Shown here piece by piece: positions 24,101-30,958 of a DNA stretch of 64,000 nt. The stretch is from contig NC_079324.1 of NCBI RefSeq assembly GCF_029931775.1, forward strand, positions 61,759,268-61,823,267, written 5' to 3'. The DNA is from Euleptes europaea (Eukaryota > Chordata > Lepidosauria > Squamata > Sphaerodactylidae). How positions within the stretch are numbered: the stretch's first letter is position 1; every line of letters begins with the position of its first letter. The notes beneath the pieces are model-generated. The model did not search any database. It was not told the DNA's origin and saw nothing but the letters and a program-made list of their open reading frames with translations. Both the position numbers and the translations under genes were made by a program.

Positions 24101-27100
24101 TTCACGCAGGTCATAGAATTTATTTGTCCAGATAGAGCTTTCTTGAAATTCTATTAGCTCCATTTCCAGATTTTCTAAATCTAACCAGTGTAGGCAGGAA
24201 AGATCAAGTTCTTCAAATTTGGCTTTATCAGGAAAAGTAAGAAAACACAGGGTTGTCTCCATCTTACCGAACTGTAAAAATCTGTTACTAAAATTCACCT
24301 TTGCAGGTGCTACAATGCTAGAAAATTCCTGGTAGGTTTCCTGACGGCTTGTAGGATTGTCTGCAAATGTTGTAGAATTTTCTAAATGCCTTTTTAGACG
24401 GACGGGGGCTCAGACAAACTGAAGACAGGCGGGGGCCCCGACAAACAGCTGAGCTGCCCCACAGCTCAGCTGAGAGGGGGGCGTGGCAAGGTGCTCGGCC
24501 ACAGCCTCCCGGTCCAAACAGAAGACGGGCGGGGCACCCCGACAAACTGCTGAGCTACGGGGCTTGCTCAGCTGAGAGAGCGGGAGGGGCTTGCCCCGGG
24601 TGCAAGGAGAGGGAGGACGCCAGTGCAGGCTTGGGGAGAAGGAGCACTGCCCTTAGCGCCCTCACCACGGCAACAGGGCACAGCCGTAGGCAGACGCGAT
24701 GGGTACGCGCGTGCCCACAGAGAGGGCTCGGTGTGCCGGCTGCATCACACGTGCCATAGGTTCGCCAACACGGGTGTAGTGGTTAAGAGCGGTAGTTTGG
24801 AGCAGTGGACTCTGATCTGGAGAACCCGGTTCGATTCCCCACTCCTCCACATGAGCGGTGGAGGCTAATCTGGTGAACCGGGTTGGTTTCCCCACTCCTA
24901 CACATGAAGCCAGCTGGGTGACCTTAAGCTAGTCACAGCTCTCTTAGAGCTCTCTCAGCCACACCTACCTCACAGGGTGTCTGTTGTGGGGGGGGGGGGA
25001 AGGCGATTGTAAGCCACTTTGAGAAAATGTTGACATATAAAACCAACTCTTCTTCAGTAAATCAATGGCAGAAGTGCCCCCTCTCTCCTGCAGAGGTAAA
25101 GGGCTCTCATCTCCCCCTCCCAAAAAAACCCACTCTCTGGTATTCTAAGAACTGGGAGCCCTGCAAGGAGTTCCAGCTGCAAACAAGTTGCTGTTTATTT
25201 GAATATTATTATGTGTTGGAACTGTAAACCTCTTTGGGAGCCCATCTAGCTCCATAGTGAGCATTAAAGTCACTAGGGCTAGAAATCTCATTCGATGACA
25301 GTGGGGAGAGGGTGAAGCAAGCCTGCCATGAAGAAAAACATTCGCGCTCTGGTTTATTACAGCCATGCCACAGTGAAGGTGATGGCTACAAGCTCAGGTT
25401 CTGATGCCGGTGCTTGCATACTAGTTGTGGTTTAGCACAGGTGTTGGAATCCAAATGTTTGATCCTGATCACCCAGGTCAATGGAATTGCATAGTATGCT
25501 ATGAAATTGCAGGGTTTGTAGCCCGCTGGTTATTTATACTTAAATGATTTTTACCTCTTTGTCCACCTATATGGAACCTAGGCTCTGCATGTGGAAGGCC
25601 ACACACCTTCAGCCTCTGGAATCTCTAGTTAAATGGTTTTGGACAGCAGGTGTTGGGAAAGAACTTTTCCTGCCTGCGAATCTGACCCAGTATGAGGCAG
25701 CCTCCTCTATTCATGTGCAAGAACCAGACTTTTAACTTGACTTATGAATCTGCCAGTGGAAAAGCCTTGGCAGGTTTCAAATTCCTCAGAAAAAGCACAT
25801 TTAAAACTCAAGCAATTTTAAGAAGCATTTAATTTTTCAGATTCCAAACTTCACCCGAGCTTGGCAGAATGTCATTCTCACACCATTTAATTCAGGTTTG
25901 TTGGTTTTTTTGTTTGATTTTACTGTCTTTTAAAATCATCATGCAATATTTGCACTAAGTCCTTGGGAAAGGTGTCATAAATATAACCACAGGACTAGCT
26001 TTTCCATGTCAAAATGTATAAAAGGAGCCTGAAATTGTTAAGAATTCGGAGGTCTAGTCGAGACCTTCTGGGCAGTGGTGGTAACGTATGAAAATGTATT
26101 TGATATAAGTTATGATCTGTATACTTTGTGCAAATTTCTGAAATAGTGTGTTATGTGACTGCCTAAAAATTATGTTATTTTTCTGTCTTATGCGTTGAAC
26201 CTGCCTTTAATATCTTGGAATAAGCAATAAAAAGAATTTCTAAGATTCAAATGGTTGCCTCTTTACCTTAAGGACTATTTCTACCAAGGAACCATACTTG
26301 TCAATCAGGTATATATCCTATAGATTTAGTCATCAGATAACGATAACAGACCCCATTACAAGGTGTTTTAAGTAGGGTTGTGTGTGTACATTCCATGGGA
26401 AATGCAAGAATTTTGAAGTGTCAGCAGAATTCAGCACCCTGAGAGTATCTGTGTTTTTTCTTTTTTTCTTTTTAAAAAACGTTGTTTAGTCCTTTTGGCT
26501 GGGAAGAGGGGTGCTGTCCATACATCTCAAAACCTTCTGCCATCTCAAGTCAGAGGGGGCTCATCAGGATTCCTGGTGGCCATGGGGGCAGTCCCGGCAC
26601 CTTGTATGGGTCACTGCTTGTCCATGTGATCTGCAGGAGCTGAGTAAGCAGGAGCTGCCAGGAGTGTGCGCTTCAAATGCCAGTGGCTTCTTACCCACTA
26701 CACTGTTAGAGCTACTGAAACATGGCAGTACTGAAAGAGATTTGACCTGCGAACCAAAGAATGCAGCTTGTGAAGAAATCCTTGAAATGTGGTTTCCTTT
26801 TGTTTTAAAGCTTCACGTCCACCAAGTCCTCGTGAAATGGAGGCATGTTGCGCGTCTTTCACATCACTGCTGCGGTAAGTAAAGAATATCCCTGTGTGGA
26901 GGAAGTAGACTTAAAGTATCCTGCTTAATGACCAGAAACTCTGGCTGAGTCCATGTGCAGCAGACTGAAGTAGGGGAATGCGGCGGTGGTAGAATGGAAT
27001 ACCCCAGTGAGGTCTACAGGTGGTGACTCAGGATTCACATCTCCTTAGCATGAAGAACCAACCAGCAGTACTAAACCAAGAAAACATTGTGTGGTCAGGA

Positions 27101-30100
27101 TACTTATGCAACTTGGGGAGGGTGGGGTGGAAGAGATTCTCTTAGTGTATAGAAGCATAGTTAATTCTGATTGTACTTATGTAAGGATACTTTGTAATGG
27201 CCTATGGCTAAACAAATAAATGAATTCTTCTAGTTAATTCTGAAACTTTCACCCTTTCTTCCATTAATATTCCACCCCCACCCCCCCAAAGGTGTCCTGT
27301 CCTGGCTCATCTAGATGTCATTAGGATTGCAAAAAAGTGCATGGAGTTACAGCTGCTGGCTCTGGCTTTGGGGTGTCTCTGGCTGATCCCTCAGCCGGAT
27401 AAAAGAGATCAACAGATTAAAGTGAGTGCAGTGGTTCCTGTTCTCTCCCCCCCCCCCATCCCCGATTTCAGCAGCTAATACCTTCTTGAACTAGTTGGTG
27501 AAATCACGAGGTTAGAATGCATTAATCTACATTTGATGCTGTAGAACTTTGGCTCACTTTGCACAGCGGTGGTCTCATCATTCAAAGTGCCAGCGTGGTG
27601 TAGTGGTTAAGAGCAGTGGTTTGAAGCAATGGAGTCTGATCTGGAGAACCGGGTTTGATTCCCCACTCCTCCACGTGAGTGGTGGATGCTAATCTGGTGA
27701 ACTGGATTTGTTTCCCCACTCCTACACACAAAGCCATCTGGGTCACAGCTCTGTTAGAGCTCTGTGACAAGTCACAGCTCTGTTAGAGCTCTCTTAGCCC
27801 CACCTACCTCACAGGGTGTCTGTTGTGGGGAGGGGAAAAGAAGGTGATTGTAAGCCGGTTTGAGTCTCCCTTAAGTGGTAGAGAAAGTCGGCATATAAAA
27901 ACCAACTCTTCTTCTTGTGTGCTGTGCTAGCTATCTTTATTTATTGCTATGCTGCCTTATCACCTGTTGCCTTTGGGTAGTTGTGATCCATTCCCAGCCA
28001 AACTAGATATTTTAATTGGTGGGTAGTCTGCATAGAAATGACATCCCTCCTTCTCACTTGTGCATTTCCTTGATCAGCTGCTCCCATGTAAATTATATAT
28101 ACTTCAGGAGACCACAGATGTCACCAAGTGGACAGTAGCCCACCGAGGCTGATGTCACAATAACTTTGGTCTAAGCTGCCCCTGGCCTTTTTGGTACAGT
28201 GGATTAGTGTGGCCAAATCTTTGAAATGTGGTATTTTGTGACACAGGTATCATTTAAACGTCACGGCTGTTGTGTCCAAGAAAGCTTCAGCCTTTTCTCC
28301 AATGATTTTAACCCCCACTTAAAACTGATTCCTCCTGTGCTTGTTTTCTGGTTTTGGACAGGACTTTTTAGCCTCTTACCAGCCGGAGGAGATCTTGCAC
28401 CAAGTCAAGGAGCACATGGGCCACAGCGAACTGGCTTGCTTTGCTTCTGAGGTACGTCACTTTGCATCTCCCTTCCTCCCACCCCATAAGAACAGCCCTG
28501 CTGGATCAGACCAGTGAGGGGCCATCTCATCCAGCATCCTGTCTCACACAGTGGCCAACCAGTTCCTCTGGAAGGCCAACAACGGCTCAGAGGCCGAGGC
28601 CTTCCCCTGATGCCTCCTGCCACTGGGACTCAGAGGTTGACTGCCTCTGAACATGGAGGGTCCCTTTAGTCACCATGGCTAGTAGCCACAGATAGACCTC
28701 TCCTTTATGAATCTGTCTAATCCCCTTTTATAGCCGTCCATGCCTGTGGCCATCACTACATCCTCTTGCGGCAAATTCCGCATTTTAATCCCGCACTGTG
28801 TAAAGAATTTCCTTTTGTCCGTCCTGAATCTACTGCCCATCAGCTTCATTGGATGCCCTCAGGTTCTAGTATTTTGGGAGAGGGAGAAAAGGTTATCTTT
28901 GTCAACTCCGTCCACCCCATGCAGTTTTATAAACCTCCATCACATCCCCCCCTTAGTTGTCTCTTTTCTAAACTGAAAAATCCCCCCCTTCTAGTTCTGC
29001 CAATATCTATAGTATACACAACCAGAATAATACTGTCCTTCTGCAGATCAGGTATTTGATTCTTGAGTACACAATAAAAGGCAAATGCTTTGTGGCTGCA
29101 CAGTACCTTCCTCACCTGAAGCTACAAGAGATGGGGGCTGAAAGGTTGAAAGGGCTGGTAAAATACCTGGCAGATGAGAACAGGTAAGCTAATGCAGAGT
29201 ACCCTGATCTTACTTTTCTCTGGTTTTTTCTGTGAAATGAGGGAGACAGCTGTTTTCTCCACTGCCATAAGACCAAAATTGTCATGGGCTTGCTTGAATG
29301 GTGGTGGAAAGTGTGGTCAAGTTGAAGACAACTTTCGGAGACCCTGTAGGGTTTTCAAGGCAAGAGACGAACAGAGGGGAGTTGCCATTGCCTGCCTCTT
29401 TGTAGCAACCCTGGACTTCCTGGGTGGTTTTCCTTCTAAGTACTAACCAGGACTGACCCTGCTTAGCTTCTGAAATCTGATGAGATCGGGCTAGCTTGGG
29501 CCACCCAGGTCAGGGCTTGCTTGAATAGTGGTGTTTAATATCAAAACTTAAGAGCTTCTTTAAGCTGATTCCTGCAACACACCACGGTTCAGCAGCCCTT
29601 GCAGACCAGAAGAAACCACTAGAACTCACTGGATAATACAAATCCACTTGAGGTTGTGGGTTGTAGCTATTTCTATACATGGTCTATTTGAATGAGGAAC
29701 AGTGGAATCAACTGGCCACTGGAAGTGAAATCACAACTGGCTTCTCTTTATTAAGCAGCACCTGTATGAAGTCACGATCTACAGCCAAGCCATTAATGTT
29801 TGCATTTATAGTTTGCCTCAGAGGCAGGCAGCCCACGAGAGGAGAACTCCCTTAATCCCCAAAAGCCTTTATTTCAGTCCAAGTATAAATTGCTCTGCAA
29901 AGCAAATGCTACAATCCAGTAAAGTCCAGATCAATCCAGATTAATGGGTTTTAAAGCTGCCTTTCTAGAAGTTTAATAGAGAGCAAGTTCTACTAAATCT
30001 AGTGGGGCATTCTTTGGATTGTTCGACTTTCATGTAACTGTACTGGGTTGTTGCAAAAAAAGTGTGTATGTGCTCCTGGAAGATGCACAACACAGCCCTC

Positions 30101-30538
30101 CTGCCCCACCCTCCCCAAAGATACAGGTATCACATAAGTGGGTGTATGGTGAAAGTGCAAGGTGCAGATGTTTTCAGTCTGTGTGTTTAACTGCACAGGG
30201 TGGATGATGCAGCAGCCATAATAAAGGAATGTCTTAAAGAATTTGGAAATCCTGAATCAAACCAGCCATCGTCGGATATTGTAAAGGTAGTAAATGGGTT
30301 ATAATTGTTAATCAATATACCACGTATGTTTGAAAGAGCCATTGGAAAACTAACGGGGATACCTTACTTTAAATTTCTTATGGCACGTTGTGAATGAATT
30401 GCCAGTAATCAGTCCTGAAATGCAACTGCGCTTCAGTACTCTACACGGACTACTTCATACATATTGGTTACTTTTACAGAAAACTGGTACACTGAATATG
30501 TTTTTTTTCCCTTTCAGATGTTCCTCTGGAAGGAATAA
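3111..30538 (+). CDS. KNTC1: KNTC1, kinetochore-associated protein 1 (ROD), last 20 coding exons
   Basis: KNTC1/ROD forms the RZZ complex with ZW10 and ZWILCH, which builds the kinetochore corona and recruits dynein and MAD1/MAD2 for the spindle checkpoint. Exons read by GT-AG sites and match to human KNTC1: 3111-3200, 3786-3957, 4068-4126, 12185-12401, 13825-13898, 14075-14285, 15357-15466, 16493-16539, 17526-17604, 18786-18904, 20029-20164, 20415-20510, 21472-21528, 25841-25895, 26811-26874, 27292-27421, 28362-28451, 29047-29183, 30198-30286, 30518-30538. Diagnostic blocks are LDPYDYE, ARLPFHLIFF, IHAAAKEIAEIN, GMIKGLWKNHSHE and LQLWNGLLQKLL-like DAQLWNGLLQKLL. This is about the last 680 residues (Rod C-terminal region); the rest lies left of the window. 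Phases agree up to the penultimate exon, where one extra base puts a TGA at 30253-30255; the final exon (MFLWKE, stop) is then out of frame. This could be a real shortened C-terminus or a sequence error. Confidence 0.95.
3317..3539 (+). mobile_element. Short fold-back retro-inserted element with 16-bp target duplication
   Basis: The element (3333-3523) has a left arm AGTCCAGTAGCACCTTAAAG... and an inverted right arm ...CTTTAAGGTGCTACTGGACT, about 50 bp each with a few mismatches, then a tail ending GACAGACTAACACAACTACC plus CATCATG. It is flanked by identical TAAAAATACCTAGAAA at 3317-3332 and 3524-3539. The long duplication fits LINE-type insertion rather than cut-and-paste. A longer copy lies at 51081-51571. 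Confidence 0.8.
4290..4455 (+). mobile_element. LINE 3' tail fragment (same group as 780-2012)
   Basis: Diverged copy of the tail: GGGCCATTGTCTTTATACACTG, later TTTAGATGGACCATGGTCTG and ATCCAGCAAGGGC. Too worn for family assignment. Confidence 0.45.
4456..5033. other. KNTC1 intron sequence, nothing recognised
   Basis: Non-coding on both strands as far as I can read; no repeat family recognised. It ends at the target site of the Gypsy insertion. Confidence 0.5.
5039..5345 (-). repeat. 3' LTR of the chromovirus
   Basis: 307 bp, TG...CA ends (TGTAAGCTCG...GCAGCCTGACA on the + strand). A polyadenylation signal AATAAA on the - strand lies at 5104-5109. It matches the other LTR at all but two positions. 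Confidence 0.95.
5346..5358 (-). other. Polypurine tract of the chromovirus
   Basis: On the - strand AAGGGGAGCAGGA lies immediately upstream of the 3' LTR, the expected place for the plus-strand primer of an LTR element. Confidence 0.7.
5357..9044 (-). pseudogene. Chromovirus pol remnant (protease, RT, RNase H, integrase, chromodomain)
   Basis: Recognised parts in order: aspartic protease ALIDSGCC; reverse transcriptase with LRLCIDFRKLNAVT and the catalytic VYLDDILIYS; RNase H with IVQVDASDVAMGG; integrase with a zinc-finger remnant CPVC and core blocks MDFMTDLP, CDRGSGFVSKFW and YHPQTDGQTERVN; chromodomain with HFEVSKILD, YLVRWKHFP and YDEWVRARDV. The chromodomain is what many chromoviruses use to steer integration. 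Pol begins in the -1 frame relative to gag with about 70 bp of overlap, the arrangement for which -1 frameshifting is known in the sushi/PEG10 group. The pol region as a whole is not open. Confidence 0.92.
8975..11038 (-). CDS. Chromovirus gag, reads open
   Basis: 687 codons. A coiled, Ala-rich N-terminal half is followed by a Pro-rich linker, then a Ty3-type capsid region with LKLRTTYDG, AADWMVLQFD, RRFEDPFLGERAKTEL and REFADEFQRLAS. Near the C-terminus is one CCHC zinc knuckle, CLTCGEMGHFAAVC (C-X2-C-X4-H-X4-C), which binds nucleic acid. Overall plan and length fit Gag of the Ty3/Gypsy sushi group. No sign that the host uses it. Confidence 0.88.
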   Translation of the reverse strand: MRGLVQDQWQSLKGTLWMLTSEDTDTRLDLQDLDQLLDDARLATEDLQVLTGLLDNLISREALSSSSTMAGAPPEGFSLIPDAASCQAEAKRVAIRTALLLVECTKDTPVATLAQALTSTFGADAPALAVRIQPLLGGESDPILSLLETELLPRITAEAALRFENAKVLADKDAAEAAKVAREREAAEAAKAAAARVRDRARMDTRPKDTVQGLSGLSFSPAFVPSRATQRARRLADRRRDSGESEDEDLYGDSSQWATSFRTSKPHLTGGPSEEVHLLRAQNRELSDRVDQLQELMERMLQDNRQLQQTLIAQAQPVPIPGQGVPIQPPQPPANVPAPPLPPGAPVVPPPGPPVQPGQPAPGPWKQLKLRTTYDGSLETLPCFLHQVDSYMREQGQLFPMEDSRVRYVASLLTGKAADWMVLQFDTRSRAIRSLNNFMTALRRRFEDPFLGERAKTELLQLKQGSATVREFADEFQRLASKIVGWPETTLIHHFREALHPDVLNWSYMRGDPDTLEDWILLAEEVESRRRFISLVRQKHKEKGTQKPQSKAPPPVPRNPPRPPQEREARFQRGACLTCGEMGHFAAVCPHRHELFRPSTTTRARGRPPRRGTAATRSAAPGRPTPSALHAGDPASLPTTNDPAGSRITSAPLGDSFPSSDEENPWNSLALNLESPLDLSKNGSGLW
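11220..11232 (-). other. Primer-binding site, self-primer type
   Basis: On the - strand the 12 bases TATGGCAGCTAT (11231-11220) start one base after the 5' LTR. They are the exact complement of ATAGCTGCCATA inside the LTR itself (- strand, 11348-11337; also 5154-5143). No TGG-type start matching a tRNA 3' end lies directly at the LTR edge. This fits the self-priming known for Tf1/sushi-group elements. Confidence 0.65.
11233..11539 (-). repeat. 5' LTR of the chromovirus with promoter
   Basis: 307 bp, TG...CA. On the - strand a TATA-like CCTTATATTA (11380-11371) lies 24-32 bp before 11348, the start predicted from the self-primer, so the R region would begin with ATAGCTGCCATAG. The target duplication TGCAC follows at 11540-11544. 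Confidence 0.93.
11675..12139 (+). mobile_element. BovB/RTE LINE, 3' end
   Basis: Degenerate coding tail of a BovB reverse transcriptase ORF: CWRRVLRI.WTAKK, then TKLRLSYFGHIMRRQESL and a run like EGSRKRGRP, then the 3' terminal GAAGCAACTTGATGGCATTT and an (AC)n tract at 12116-12139. This order is typical of BovB copies in squamates and ruminants. Several frameshifts. Confidence 0.85.
12402..13824 (+). other. KNTC1 intron, no element recognised
   Basis: Starts with a (GT)n tract after the donor at 12402. The rest is AT-rich unique-looking sequence; I see no gene and no repeat family I can name. Confidence 0.5.
14666..14725 (-). mobile_element. LINE 3' terminal scrap with (TTTA)n
   Basis: TTTATTTATTTATT followed by CTACCCCGCCCTCCCCAACC and AAAGGCTGG, which matches the start of the longer copies at 21597 and 34385. 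Confidence 0.55.
14790..15005 (-). mobile_element. BovB/RTE LINE 3' end, inverted
   Basis: Reverse complement of the 3' end also seen at 11920-12139: CGTCAAGTTGCTTCTGACTT, GGGTCTTCCTCTTTTCCTG and TTCTCATAATGTGACC. No matching 5' part nearby. Confidence 0.85.
17087..17400 (-). mobile_element. SINE family B (tRNA-derived), full copy
   Basis: Inverted copy. It starts with the reverse complement of the (TTC)n tail (GAAGAAGAAGAAGAGTTGG), runs through CTACCACTTAAGG and CCCTGTGAGGTAGGTGGGGC, and ends at CTTAACCACCACACCACGCT, the complement of the box A end. Box B complement is AATCAAACCC. It lies about 125 bp before a KNTC1 exon. Confidence 0.9.
17923..18344 (-). mobile_element. Solo LTR of another LTR element, old-style remnant
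   Basis: LTR 17928-18339 (412 bp) with inverted ends TGTGAC...GTCACA, flanked by a 5-bp target duplication ACTGC at 17923-17927 and 18340-18344. The - strand carries AATAAAGCC (reverse of GGCTTTATT) near 17995, giving the orientation. No internal region is attached, as expected for an LTR left by recombination. It is unrelated in sequence to the chromovirus LTR; family not assigned. Confidence 0.7.
19000..19760. other. GC-richer KNTC1 intron stretch, unassigned
   Basis: Noticeably more GC-rich than flanking intron (about 19030-19480), with no exon and no repeat that I can name. It could be an old LTR or LINE piece. Confidence 0.35.
21597..22200 (-). mobile_element. LINE 3' end with duplicated terminus
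   Basis: On the - strand it encodes WNALPDDIRALWDL and RACTTDLFRQAY, a typical LINE ORF2 C-terminus, then CCGCTCTGAGCCTAGCTTTG and an AAACAAACAAATAAA end. The last ~48 bp (TTTGTTTGTTTGTTTTCTAG plus CCCAACTTC...) occur twice in tandem at 21600-21647 and 21648-21697. Same family as 34385-34830. Confidence 0.7.
22481..22736 (+). mobile_element. CR1-type LINE, 3' end
   Basis: Reads from ATAGGACTCACAATAATGGG through GTTTGACAGTGGAATCAGCT and AGGCTGGACAAACACTTGTC to the terminal CCCCTTCCAACTCTATGATT plus CTA. The 8-bp-type repeat ATTCTATG end is the CR1 signature. 5' truncated as usual. Confidence 0.88.
22990..24773 (-). mobile_element. hAT transposon, OposCharlie1(OC1)-like, with transposase remnant
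   Basis: Ends are CAGTGATGGCGAACCTTTTA and ...CATAGGTTCGCCAACAC, inverted repeats of a hAT element, with an 8-bp target duplication GTGTAGTG. The terminal sequences match, from memory, the OC1 family reported as horizontally transferred among tetrapods. On the - strand 23796-24298 codes for transposase pieces including FGSSYACEQLFSALNYIKSD and SRLTDD-like NRLTDDLSAACVALK, the C-terminal hAT dimerisation region. Frames are broken and most of the 5' coding part is missing. It is itself interrupted by a MITE at 23106-23495. Confidence 0.85.
23098..23503. mobile_element. hAT MITE nested inside the OC1-like element
   Basis: Element 23106-23495 (390 bp) has inverted ends CAGGGGTGGGGAACGT and GGTTCCCCACCCCTG. 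The 8-bp target duplication GTTTAGAA is perfect at 23098-23105 and 23496-23503. It carries no coding sequence. It is the youngest layer of a three-level nest. Confidence 0.92.
25057..25540. other. KNTC1 intron, nothing recognised
   Basis: Unique-looking intron sequence between the split SINE and a worn SINE fragment; no coding or structural signal seen. Confidence 0.45.
25545..25705 (+). mobile_element. Worn SINE family A-like copy
   Basis: Holds diverged family A landmarks: CTGCATGTGGAAGGCC, TCTCTAGTTAAATGG and the tail TCTGACCCAGTATGAGGCAG followed by TTCATGTG. Older than the other copies. Confidence 0.5.
27588..27916 (+). mobile_element. SINE family B (tRNA-derived), full copy
   Basis: Box A region GGTGTAGTGGTTAAGAGC, box B GGTTTGATTCC, body CTAATCTGGTGAACTGGATT, and terminal AAAACCAACTCTTCTTCTT. 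It carries a short internal duplication of GTCACAGCTCTGTTAGAGCT. Confidence 0.92.
28487..28995 (-). mobile_element. LINE 3' end (same tail as 780-2012), inverted
   Basis: Begins with ATAAGAACAGCCCTGCTGGA followed by TCAGACC, the reverse complement of the LINE tail at 1960-2005. The body runs through ACCAGTTCCTCTGGAAGGCC and CCTTTTATAGCCGTCCATGC. It takes up almost all of the intron between the exons ending at 28451 and starting at 29047. Confidence 0.7.
29287..29533 (-). mobile_element. 5S rRNA-derived SINE, inverted, with ~20-bp target duplication
   Basis: The part 29440-29512 is the reverse complement of a 5S rRNA gene start: complement of GCCCGATCTCATCAGATTTC and AGAAGCTAAGCAGGGTCAGT. Flanks GGCTTGCTTGAATGGTGGT (from 29287) and GGCTTGCTTGAATAGTGGT (from 29515) form a target duplication with one mismatch. 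The remaining tail resembles BovB-mobilised SINE tails. Confidence 0.82.
29534..30197. other. KNTC1 intron, nothing firm
   Basis: No exon. CCTTTATTTCAGTCCAAG near 29870 looks like the polyadenylation part of an LTR, but no boundaries could be found. Confidence 0.35.
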
Positions 30539-30686
30539 GATCTATCGCCAGGTCACAGTGTTTTTTCCCCCTCCTGTATATTTATATATAAAGTAAAAAA
30601 ACAACAACAAAGCATTCCATGCGTGCACTTTTAAATATATGCTCAAATAATAATGGAAGTTTGGCCAAATTCAAGTTAAACAAATA

Positions 30687-30692
30687 TTTATT
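30687..30692 (-). terminator. VPS29 polyadenylation signal
   Basis: TTTATT on the + strand is AATAAA on the VPS29 strand, about 270 bases after its stop. KNTC1 ends its reading frame at 30538 on the other strand, so the two 3' ends are less than 200 bp apart and their transcripts may overlap. Confidence 0.7.
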
Positions 30693-30958
30693 ACAAGATT
30701 GGGAATAGTTCACATGAACAGATGAAATTCTACTGAGTGTTTCAAACAAGTATTTACAAGCTTTGGCCTTTTATTATGGTCAAAACGAAGAAAGCCAAGA
30801 CAGACTTTAAGACGGCAGGTACTTCTTAACCTCTCTACAAGTGAAAGATTACCTTCATAAGCTAAAATAATATTGCAAACACTGTAGACCTTTTTAGTGC
30901 ATCTTTCAAGCAGTGGAAAAAGGAGACTGGAGCATAAATGAGCAAAAGTAGCCGACTT

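Larger units (their letters stand above)
22971..25056 (+). mobile_element. SINE family B, split by a hAT insertion
   Basis: The 5' end GAGCCAGCATGGTGTAGTG (22971-22989) is separated from the rest of the SINE (24774-25056, from GTGTAGTGGTTAAGAGC to ACCAACTCTTCTTC) by the hAT element at 22990-24773. GTGTAGTG is duplicated at the two junctions (22982-22989, 24774-24781), so the SINE is the older insertion. Confidence 0.88.

Noticed and set aside
26511-26874. Separate 123-codon gene
   Set aside because: Its 3' part overlaps the KNTC1 exon at 26811-26874 in another context; the rest is intron without homology.
29800-29960. Second LTR-like piece (GCCTTTATTTCAGTC)
   Set aside because: There is a polyadenylation-like motif only; no paired ends or target duplication were found.
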